DNA from: M3007 sp044350415
Lineage (GTDB): Bacteria; Bacteroidota; Bacteroidia; Chitinophagales; Saprospiraceae
DNA length: 6,290 nucleotides
Reading direction: 5' to 3'
NCBI GenBank assembly: GCA_044350415.1
Contig: JBILHQ010000287.1
Coordinates: 1 to 6,290 of the forward strand
The first letter of the stretch is position 1, and each line of letters begins with the position of its first letter. Of this stretch, positions 1 through 6,169 are shown piece by piece. The notes under the pieces are model-generated. The model ran no database searches. It saw nothing but the letters and a program-made list of their open reading frames with translations, and was not told the origin of the DNA. The translations under genes were made by a program, and so were the position numbers.

Positions 1-443
1 CGCAGGTGACCCTCCAGCAGCGGGCAGCAGCACTTTATGGTACAGGTCCGGTCAATGTCTTTTTGAAAAATTACAATACCTTAGTAATTTGGGCCTCGGT
101 TAACCCGCGTTCTTTTATGGGCGACCGGGCCCAATGGTGCCCGAAATGGCTCAATATCGCAGCCGGAATGGGTAGCGACAACTTGTTTGCCGGTTTTGGA
201 TACGACTGGCAGGACGATAAAAACTGCACAGGACCTGATTGTTTGGCTTATCGCGTCGATCCGGTGGAATACCCCCGAACCCGCCAGTGGTTGCTCTCCT
301 TGGATGTTGATTTAACAAAAATTCCTGTAAAAAACCGATACCTGAAGACTTTATTAAGTGCGGTGAATATCTTAAAAATCCCATCACCAACACTGGAATG
401 GACCAGTCAGGGAAAAGTGAGGTTTCATGGACTCTATTTTTAG
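1..443 (+). CDS. DUF2279 family protein, C-terminal part (partial)
   Basis: This is the 3' end of a gene cut by the left window edge. The frame is open from the first full codon (CAG at position 3) to the TAG stop at 441-443, so about 147 residues are visible and the true start lies upstream. I recognise the pattern of DUF2279 proteins of Bacteroidota from memory: a NYNxxxxWxSVN stretch, then PKWLNIAxGxG, then LSLDVDLTKI, then LKTLLSxxNxxKIPxPTLEW, and a terminal FHxLYF. The family is described as predicted periplasmic or membrane-associated, with no known reaction. The N-terminal half, which normally carries hydrophobic segments, is outside the window. A small insertion with two cysteines (KNCTGPDC) sits mid-domain and may form a disulfide, as in an exported protein. 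The gene is followed by a 106-bp gap and probably is not in the downstream operon. The family call is fairly secure; the function is unknown. Confidence 0.75.
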   Translation, partial: QVTLQQRAAALYGTGPVNVFLKNYNTLVIWASVNPRSFMGDRAQWCPKWLNIAAGMGSDNLFAGFGYDWQDDKNCTGPDCLAYRVDPVEYPRTRQWLLSLDVDLTKIPVKNRYLKTLLSAVNILKIPSPTLEWTSQGKVRFHGLYF

Positions 444-479
444 TGGAAAGGAGAATACACTGTACTGATGAATTGATAG

Positions 480-498
480 TAAATGGCATTGCCATTTA
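480..498. promoter_or_regulatory. Perfect 19-bp palindrome, candidate operator of the rhamnosidase operon
   Basis: Arms TAAATGGCA and TGCCATTTA are exact reverse complements around a single central T. The site ends 51 bases before the rhamnosidase start codon and covers the possible -33 element (TTG at 489-491) of the candidate promoter. An odd-centred palindrome of this size in front of a glycosidase operon is what a dimeric repressor or activator site would look like. The alternative is the terminator stem of the upstream DUF2279 gene: with a 3-5 nt loop the RNA could form a 7-8 bp hairpin, but the following sequence is only moderately T-rich. The symmetry is seen directly; the role is inferred. 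Confidence 0.45.
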
Positions 499-521
499 TT
501 CGTTACATTTTCTTTACTTTG
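489..521 (+). promoter_or_regulatory. Candidate Bacteroidota-type promoter for the rhamnosidase-peptidase operon
   Basis: TTACTTTG at 514-521 matches 7 of 8 positions of the Bacteroidota -7 element TAnnTTTG. A TTG at 489-491 lies 22 bases upstream and could be the -33 element, a slightly long spacing. Transcription would start near 528, giving a leader of about 20 nt without a Shine-Dalgarno sequence, which is common in this phylum. The -33 element falls inside the 19-bp palindrome, so a protein bound there could block RNA polymerase. The match is imperfect and the region is AT-rich, so this is tentative. Confidence 0.33.
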
Positions 522-549
522 CCAATCGATATTAACCGACTAAACTGTT

Positions 550-3270
550 ATGCAAAAGTACATTTTTACCTTTTTTCTTGCACTGACCATTTCTTTGCCG
601 GCATGGACGCAACTCGCCGTTAAAAGTCTCCGTTGCGAAAATCTCAATAACCCTGCAGGATTGGATGTGCCCCAACCCCGTTTTGGCTGGCAATTGGCAT
701 CAGACCAGCAAAATATCCTGCAAACTGCGTATGAAATTCGGGTGGCTACTTCTGAAAAAGCATTACAATCGGGTAAAAATTTACTGTGGACCAGCGGTAA
801 AAAAATGTCGGATGTGTCCCAATGGATTACTTATTCCGGTCCGGCACTGCAGTCAAGCCAAAAATACTTCTGGCAGGTGCGCGTTTGGGACAACCAAAAG
901 CAGGCATCTCCCTGGAGTGAAGTGGCTTATTGGCAAGTTGGTCTGTTGAATGCCGCCGACTGGAAAGCCAAATGGATCATGCCCGGCTTTTTAGATACCG
1001 TAGGAATGCCTAATCCTTATTTCCGGAAGACATTTTCCACGAAGAAAAAAATTGCCTCGGCAACGGCTTTTATCACCGCCCACGGCTTGTATGAAGCATG
1101 GATCAACGGCCAACGGGTTGGTGATGCCTACCTTACTCCCGGCTGGACGTCCTATAATAAACGGTTGCAATACCAGGCATACGATGTTACAAATCTGCTT
1201 ACGAACGGGAATAATGCAGTCGGAGCCGTGCTTGGCAGTGGTTGGTATCGCGGCAATCTTGGCTGGAGCACCAAGTACAATATTTATGGCAGGGATATCG
1301 CCTTACTGTTCCAATTAGAAATAATCTATACTGATGGTACTAAGGAGACTATTGGCAGTGACGATTCCTGGAAATCGGACACAGGTGCTATTCGGTTTAC
1401 CGAAATTTACCACGGCGAAACCATCGATACCCGGCTTGAACAAAAAGGATGGTCATCTTTCGGTTTTAATGACGGTAAATGGTCAGGTGTGGAAGTTGCC
1501 AGCTTACCCATGAATAACCTGGTGGCCACTTACAATCAGCCTGTCCGCAAACACGCAATTTTTAAACCAAAGATTTTTCGAACTCCCAAAGGCGAATTAG
1601 TCGTTGATTTTGGCCAAAACCTGGTCGGTTGGTGCGTCTTGAAACTCAATGGCGAAGCAGGAGAACAAGTCAGTCTCCAGCATTTTGAGGTGCTCGATAA
1701 AGAGGGAAATGTCTACATGGACAATATGCGTTCGGCCAAAGTAACAGCGCGGTATATTTTGAACGGTGAAGGCGTTCAAACTTTGGAGCCGCATTTTACC
1801 TTTTTCGGGTTCCGGTATGTAAAAATTGATGGGTATTCCAGTATTAAACCGGAAAATATCACCGCAGTGGCCTTGTATTCCGATATGCCGGAAACAGGTA
1901 CTTTTTCCTGTTCGAACAGCCTGCTCAATCAATTGCAACACAATATTCAATGGGGACAAAGGGGCAATTTCCTGGATGTTCCGACGGATTGCCCACAACG
2001 CGACGAGCGGATGGGATGGACTGGCGATGCACAAGCGTTCAGTCGCACGGCCATGTACAATTTTGATGCGTTTAACTTTTTTGCCAAATGGGCGCGGGAT
2101 ATTGATGCCGATCAATATGAAAATGGATCGGTTCCCTTTGTTATTCCGGCAGTGTTGGGCGATCCGGGTGGATCTACCGGATGGGCCGATGTGGTGACAA
2201 TTGTTCCGTGGAATTCATTTCTGGTTTATGGCGACACCATGGTGCTGCAAAAGCAATACCGAAGCATGAAGGCCTGGGTGGATTTTATGCAAATGAAAAG
2301 CACCAACGACCTCTGGAATACGGGTTTTCACTTTGGCGACTGGCTGTTTTACAGCCCTGGCGACGACGACCGCGATGGTCGGGCAGCCGTGACCGATAAG
2401 TACATGATTGCACAATGCTTTTATGCACATTCTACCCAATTACTGATCAATGCCGCGAATGTTTTAGGAAAAAACGATGATGTCAAACGGTATACAGATT
2501 TGTTGAACCGGGTAAAAGCAGCCTACCAAAAAGAGTATGTTACCCCAAATGGACGATTAATTTCGGGTACACAAACAGCGTATGTGCTGGCGCTCCACTT
2601 CGATATGCTCCCCGAATTCCAACGGGCTGCTGCTGCTAAATCACTGGCAGACAATGTAAAAAGCTACGGTAATCATATCACCACCGGATTTTTGGGCACG
2701 CCCTATATCTGCAATGAACTTACCCGGTTTGGATATGCTGATGTGGCATATACCCTGTTGTTTCAAAAAACATATCCATCCTGGTTATATCCTGTAACCA
2801 TGGGAGCCACCACCATCTGGGAGCGCTGGGACGGTATTAAACCCGACAGTACTTTCCAGACACCAACTATGAATTCCTTCAACCATTATGCTTATGGAGC
2901 AATAGGGGAGTGGATGTACCGCACCGTTGCGGGGCTTGATGCCGACCCCGCTACAGGAGGGTATAAAAAACTGCTGATACATCCCCATCCATCCGATAGT
3001 TTGACCAATGCCCGCGCTACATACGAATCGCTGTATGGTCGTGTAGGGTCACATTGGGAAACGGATGATGATGATTTGTTGCTGCATGTTGAAATTCCGC
3101 CCAATACTACGGCCGTCATTATGATACCAGCCAAAAGTGCCACAGATATCTATGAAAATGGAAAGCAACCTGTGGTGAAAGCCGTAGAAGGTGAAAAAAA
3201 TTATTTTATGCTGGAAAAAGGATCGGGGACTTATCATTTCCGGTCTAAAGGTTTGCGCAATAAAAAATAA
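550..3270 (+). CDS. Exported alpha-L-rhamnosidase, glycoside hydrolase family 78
   Basis: This 906-residue enzyme should hydrolyse terminal alpha-L-rhamnosides by the inverting mechanism known for GH78. Residues 1-20 form a Sec signal peptide (hydrophobic FTFFLALTISLPA), with no lipobox and no T9SS domain at the C-terminus, so a periplasmic location is likely. Domains in order: an Fn3-like beta domain at about 22-130 (SLRCENLNNP, PRFGWQL); the rhamnosidase N-terminal lectin-like domain at about 155-330 (WINGQRVGD, LTPGWTSYNKR, LGSGWYRG); the beta domain with VVDFGQNLVGW at about 340-445; the (alpha/alpha)6 catalytic barrel at about 450-795; and a C-terminal beta-sandwich at about 795-890. The key motif DCPQRDERMGWTGD runs from 480 to 493. 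By family knowledge E486 is the general acid, with D480 and D493 supporting, and E758 in TTIWERW is the general base. NHYAYGA at 778-784 is also typical. Length is normal and all catalytic residues are intact. An in-frame TAA at 541 means ATG 550 is the only possible ATG start. The natural substrate cannot be read from the sequence. Confidence 0.95.
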   Translation: MQKYIFTFFLALTISLPAWTQLAVKSLRCENLNNPAGLDVPQPRFGWQLASDQQNILQTAYEIRVATSEKALQSGKNLLWTSGKKMSDVSQWITYSGPALQSSQKYFWQVRVWDNQKQASPWSEVAYWQVGLLNAADWKAKWIMPGFLDTVGMPNPYFRKTFSTKKKIASATAFITAHGLYEAWINGQRVGDAYLTPGWTSYNKRLQYQAYDVTNLLTNGNNAVGAVLGSGWYRGNLGWSTKYNIYGRDIALLFQLEIIYTDGTKETIGSDDSWKSDTGAIRFTEIYHGETIDTRLEQKGWSSFGFNDGKWSGVEVASLPMNNLVATYNQPVRKHAIFKPKIFRTPKGELVVDFGQNLVGWCVLKLNGEAGEQVSLQHFEVLDKEGNVYMDNMRSAKVTARYILNGEGVQTLEPHFTFFGFRYVKIDGYSSIKPENITAVALYSDMPETGTFSCSNSLLNQLQHNIQWGQRGNFLDVPTDCPQRDERMGWTGDAQAFSRTAMYNFDAFNFFAKWARDIDADQYENGSVPFVIPAVLGDPGGSTGWADVVTIVPWNSFLVYGDTMVLQKQYRSMKAWVDFMQMKSTNDLWNTGFHFGDWLFYSPGDDDRDGRAAVTDKYMIAQCFYAHSTQLLINAANVLGKNDDVKRYTDLLNRVKAAYQKEYVTPNGRLISGTQTAYVLALHFDMLPEFQRAAAAKSLADNVKSYGNHITTGFLGTPYICNELTRFGYADVAYTLLFQKTYPSWLYPVTMGATTIWERWDGIKPDSTFQTPTMNSFNHYAYGAIGEWMYRTVAGLDADPATGGYKKLLIHPHPSDSLTNARATYESLYGRVGSHWETDDDDLLLHVEIPPNTTAVIMIPAKSATDIYENGKQPVVKAVEGEKNYFMLEKGSGTYHFRSKGLRNKK

Positions 3271-3272
3271 CT

Positions 3273-5888
3273 ATGCTTCGCTGTCTGCTATTGTTGCTGT
3301 GTTTAAAAACTTCACTGCCTGCGCAACGGACTGTGCTGGAAAAGTGCAGTCCGTTGCTCAGGGAACAGGTATTAGTGGAGCGGGATATGCGCAGTGATAA
3401 GGCGTTGTATACCGTGCAGGTAAATGATTGGCCTGATTTTAAAAAAAGGATTGCCATACCAGGCGTTCGGGTGGTTGCAGCATATCCGCCCTCCGGTGTA
3501 CTGGTAATTGAATGCTCGGAAGCGTTCTTTTGGTCCGTGGTATTGCCACAATCCATCGTCGTTTTCGCTGACATAGCGCAGCTAACTGCCAATGAGGAAA
3601 TTATCATTCCGGGTCACAATTTATTCGCCAATCAGATCCGGCGTATTCAGGCAAAAAGACCCGGTTTGGATGGCCGTGGCACAGTAATTTCCATAAAAGA
3701 ATTTGCTTTTGATACGGCCGATGTTGATTTTCGAAATCGTATTTTGTCCAATCCTCAACAACAATTGGATATTCGCGTTCATGCGACCATCATGGCTACA
3801 TTAGCAGCAGGAGGTGGGAATGCTGATCCGGCTGGTGGAGGTGTCGCAAAGGGAGGTCGCTTGTATTCATCGAGTTTTGCGGGTTTATTGCCCGATACAG
3901 ATGCGAATTATGAAGAGAATGAAATTCGGGTTCAAAATCACTCTTACGGCTCGGGTATTCAAAATTACTACGGTGCCAATGCATTGGCCTACGACCAAAC
4001 GACATTGGATCACCCCGAATTGGTGCATGTTTTTTCTGCTGGAAATGAGGGCGGAGCAACAGCTCCAACAGGTATTTATGCCAATGTTCCTGGTTTTGCC
4101 AACCTGACGGGCAATTATAAAATGGCCAAAAATGTGCTGACTGTCGGGGCGATTGATTCGTTCCATAATGTGCCTGTCTTTAGTTCGCGGGGGCCCGCTT
4201 ATGACGGGCGTCTAAAACCCGATATGGTTGCTTATGGCGCAGACGGCACCTCCGGCGCAGCCGCAGTGGTTTCGGGGGCTGCTGCTGTGGTGCAACAGGC
4301 GTTCTTTGAAAAATTTGGCTATTGGCCAGGCTCCGACCTTGTAAAAGCCGTCCTGCTCGGTTCGGCGGATGATTTGAATCAAGCGGGGCCTGATTTTACC
4401 AGTGGTTATGGTAGCCTGAATCTTTTTAATGCTATCGAATTGATGGAGAACAGGATAATGGCAACTGGAACGGTAAGTACCGGTGAAAGCCAAACGTTTG
4501 TTTTGAGTACGCTGCCTTCCAACCTGCAGAATTTAAAAATAACGCTTCACTGGAATGACGTGCCCGCACCAGCGAATATTGCCAAAGCTTTAGTTAATGA
4601 CCTTGATCTTCAATTAATTACCCCCGATGGAAGTGTGCAATTGCCGTGGTTGCTCCAATCACAACCCGACGCAACTTCGCTGACACAGTCGGCAGGCAGG
4701 GGAGTGGATACACTCAATAATACGGAGCAGGTGGTGGTGCAAAGTCCGGTACCAGGTACTTATTTGGTAAAAGTGATTGGCAAGTCGGTTGCTGTCGGTA
4801 TGCAGTCATTTGGAATAGTGGCCAATTGGGATACCCTGCAACATCTTGTTTGGACCTGTCCGGTCAAAAGAGATCCGTGTACGGCTGGTAAAGAAGTCAT
4901 TTTGCGGTGGGAAACGAATATAACAGGTGCAAGCGGGCGGTTGGCGTGGCGCGTTTCAGGCACCAACAACTGGCAGGAAATTGATACAGCGGTGAATCTT
5001 CAGGCAGGTTATTTTCGATGGATGGCCCCCGATACTTTTACACCTGCTCAGGTTCGGATCGTCGCTGGCGGAAAAACGGTCGATTCTGATACTTTTTTGA
5101 TAACGCCCGTTCTGCGCGCACAGGTGGGGTTTAACTGTCCCGATTCCGTATTAATTGTCTGGGGAAATATTGCACCAGCAGCACTTTACCGCGTTTGGGG
5201 CTTGGGTGACCAATACCTGGAACCTTTGTTGCTTACCGCTGATACGGCCATTGTTTTTCCAAAAAGCGTTTATCCGCAACAACGTTTTGCGGTATCGGCC
5301 ATCAGCAGCGGTGGCGGAGCAGAAGGACCGGTAAGCAGCGCACCTGATATTGACACGCAGGGTGCTGGCTGTTATATCACCAATCTTTTGGCGCAGTTAA
5401 ATACTGCGCAACAGGTGGGTTTAACGGTGCAATTGGGCAGTTTATATGGTGTGAAAAAAGTGATAATCGACCAATTCCGGCAACAGGAATGGCGACAATT
5501 GGCAATGGCACTTCCTGTTTCAAACCAGTTGTTTTTCCTCGATCCTGCGCCAATCCCGGGAGTAAATACCTATCGAGTCCGATTAGTCATGGATAATGGC
5601 GGAACAATTCTTGGAGAATCGGTAAACATCAACTTTGCCGGCAATGCCGGAATCGTTTTTCCGAATCCAGCCCAATCCGGGAAAATTGTTGTTCTTTTTG
5701 AAGTAGCGGAGGAGCCCCCGCGATTTATACTGCGGGATATCGCCGGGCATCTGATCCTGGAAAAAGGATTGGACGATACCAGAACAGATCTGTCTATTGC
5801 GTCCTTAGTGCCGGGGTGCTATATTTGGGAAGTGGTAAGTATCGCTTCAGAACGGCTTTCGGGTGGAAAAATATTGGTTCTTCGGTAA
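3273..5888 (+). CDS. T9SS-secreted subtilisin-like S8 peptidase with Glu at the catalytic Asp position
   Basis: This 871-residue protein begins with a Sec signal peptide (hydrophobic L5-L11, probable cleavage after LPA at 17). Residues about 44-105 look like a small prodomain resembling the I9-type inhibitor fold. The S8 domain spans about 130-393: E143 in ISIKEFAFD occupies the place of the usual catalytic Asp, H170 is in VHATIMATL, N258 in FSAGNEGG is the oxyanion Asn, and S327 in GTSGAAA is the nucleophile. A beta jelly-roll like that of KP-43-type subtilases follows at about 395-520 (LVNDLDLQLITPDG), then Ig/Fn3-like modules at about 520-785. A type A T9SS sorting domain fills about 793-871 (FPNPA at 796-800, PGCYIWEV, GGKILVLR at the end). 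By family knowledge such proteins cross the outer membrane and are released or anchored at the surface. The start is 2 bp after the rhamnosidase stop with no good Shine-Dalgarno, which suggests translational coupling. Similar Bacteroidota subtilases, as I recall them, also carry Glu here. Activity is therefore likely but not certain. Confidence 0.9.
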   Translation: MLRCLLLLLCLKTSLPAQRTVLEKCSPLLREQVLVERDMRSDKALYTVQVNDWPDFKKRIAIPGVRVVAAYPPSGVLVIECSEAFFWSVVLPQSIVVFADIAQLTANEEIIIPGHNLFANQIRRIQAKRPGLDGRGTVISIKEFAFDTADVDFRNRILSNPQQQLDIRVHATIMATLAAGGGNADPAGGGVAKGGRLYSSSFAGLLPDTDANYEENEIRVQNHSYGSGIQNYYGANALAYDQTTLDHPELVHVFSAGNEGGATAPTGIYANVPGFANLTGNYKMAKNVLTVGAIDSFHNVPVFSSRGPAYDGRLKPDMVAYGADGTSGAAAVVSGAAAVVQQAFFEKFGYWPGSDLVKAVLLGSADDLNQAGPDFTSGYGSLNLFNAIELMENRIMATGTVSTGESQTFVLSTLPSNLQNLKITLHWNDVPAPANIAKALVNDLDLQLITPDGSVQLPWLLQSQPDATSLTQSAGRGVDTLNNTEQVVVQSPVPGTYLVKVIGKSVAVGMQSFGIVANWDTLQHLVWTCPVKRDPCTAGKEVILRWETNITGASGRLAWRVSGTNNWQEIDTAVNLQAGYFRWMAPDTFTPAQVRIVAGGKTVDSDTFLITPVLRAQVGFNCPDSVLIVWGNIAPAALYRVWGLGDQYLEPLLLTADTAIVFPKSVYPQQRFAVSAISSGGGAEGPVSSAPDIDTQGAGCYITNLLAQLNTAQQVGLTVQLGSLYGVKKVIIDQFRQQEWRQLAMALPVSNQLFFLDPAPIPGVNTYRVRLVMDNGGTILGESVNINFAGNAGIVFPNPAQSGKIVVLFEVAEEPPRFILRDIAGHLILEKGLDDTRTDLSIASLVPGCYIWEVVSIASERLSGGKILVLR

Positions 5889-5987
5889 AAAAATATTTAT
5901 CTGCTGTTGAGTCATTCCTGCAAAATATCTGTTTTGTTAGCACGCTGAAAAAAGCAATTTCCATATTTTATTTTAAGTAGTTGTGTT

Positions 5988-6019
5988 TTTTAGAAACAGA
6001 TCATAGGCTGTTTCTAAAA
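5988..6019. repeat. Perfect inverted repeat, 12-bp arms with 8-base loop
   Basis: TTTTAGAAACAG (5988-5999) and CTGTTTCTAAAA (6008-6019) are exact reverse complements, separated by ATCATAGG. It lies about 100 bases after the peptidase stop codon and is the strongest hairpin in that gap, so it could end or protect the operon transcript. However, the T-run is on the 5' side of the stem and the A-run on the 3' side, the reverse of an intrinsic terminator, and no U-tract follows on either strand. Only three of the twelve pairs are G-C. An operator or an mRNA-stabilising 3' hairpin is an equal possibility. The structure is certain; the role is open. Confidence 0.5.
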
Positions 6020-6029
6020 GGGAGATGTA

Positions 6030-6037
6030 TAATTTTG
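6030..6037 (+). promoter_or_regulatory. Possible distal -7 element upstream of the NUDIX gene
   Basis: TAATTTTG is an exact match to the Bacteroidota -7 consensus TAnnTTTG. No convincing -33 TTTG is found 19-22 bases upstream; that position falls in the 3' arm of the 12-bp-arm inverted repeat. Transcription would start near 6044, at the left edge of the dyad at 6043-6065. The surrounding DNA is AT-rich, so a chance match is quite possible. Confidence 0.22.
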
Positions 6038-6042
6038 AAAAA

Positions 6043-6065
6043 AATTGTGTAATTATGACACAATT
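6043..6065. promoter_or_regulatory. Perfect dyad with 8-bp arms, candidate operator of the NUDIX gene
   Basis: AATTGTGT (6043-6050) and ACACAATT (6058-6065) are exact reverse complements around a 7-base centre. The arm spacing of 15 bp centre to centre is typical of sites bound by dimeric regulators, and the site overlaps the possible -33 region of the promoter ending at 6087. A second small dyad, CAATT-ATT-AATTG (6061-6073), overlaps its right arm. As the downstream gene looks like an NrtR-type regulator, autoregulation through this site is a natural idea, but no specific known binding motif was matched. Confidence 0.45.
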
Positions 6066-6087
6066 ATTAATTGAAATATTACTTTTG
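6054..6087 (+). promoter_or_regulatory. Candidate Bacteroidota-type promoter for the NUDIX gene
   Basis: TACTTTTG at 6080-6087 is an exact match to the -7 consensus TAnnTTTG. The best -33 candidate is TATG at 6054-6057 (3 of 4 to TTTG), 22 bases upstream. Transcription would begin near 6094, giving a leader of about 75 nt before the ATG at 6170. The -33 part lies within the 8-bp-arm dyad, which suits repression by steric block. Confidence 0.4.
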
Positions 6088-6169
6088 CTCGCGCATTGTT
6101 CATTTCAATAAGTTACGATAGCTCCCCATTGCAACAAGTTCCTGTATACCTATTAATTAATTTGGCATT

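Noticed and set aside
447..476. A good Shine-Dalgarno-like AAAGGAG (447-453) followed by a two-codon ATG-AAT-TGA frame at 468-476
   Set aside because: The spacing to the ATG is too long, purine-rich matches are common, and this phylum makes little use of Shine-Dalgarno pairing; no leader peptide can be supported.
151..495. A 114-codon open frame on the - strand opposite the DUF2279 gene
   Set aside because: The + strand frame carries conserved family motifs through to its stop; the - strand product has no recognisable pattern.
483..623. A 46-codon + strand frame from ATG 483 overlapping the rhamnosidase signal-peptide region out of frame
   Set aside because: It starts inside the palindrome, overlaps the certain gene by about 70 bases and shows no family resemblance; probably chance.
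1597..2115. A 172-codon open frame on the - strand inside the rhamnosidase gene
   Set aside because: It lies opposite the well-conserved catalytic region of GH78, has no recognisable domain, and its composition is what the complementary strand of a real gene gives.
5921..5936. CAAAA-TATCTG-TTTTG small hairpin soon after the peptidase stop
   Set aside because: Only five mostly A-T pairs and no T-tract after it; too weak to call a terminator.
6152..6161. ATTAATTAAT palindrome just before the NUDIX start codon
   Set aside because: A short all-A/T palindrome in AT-rich DNA is expected by chance.
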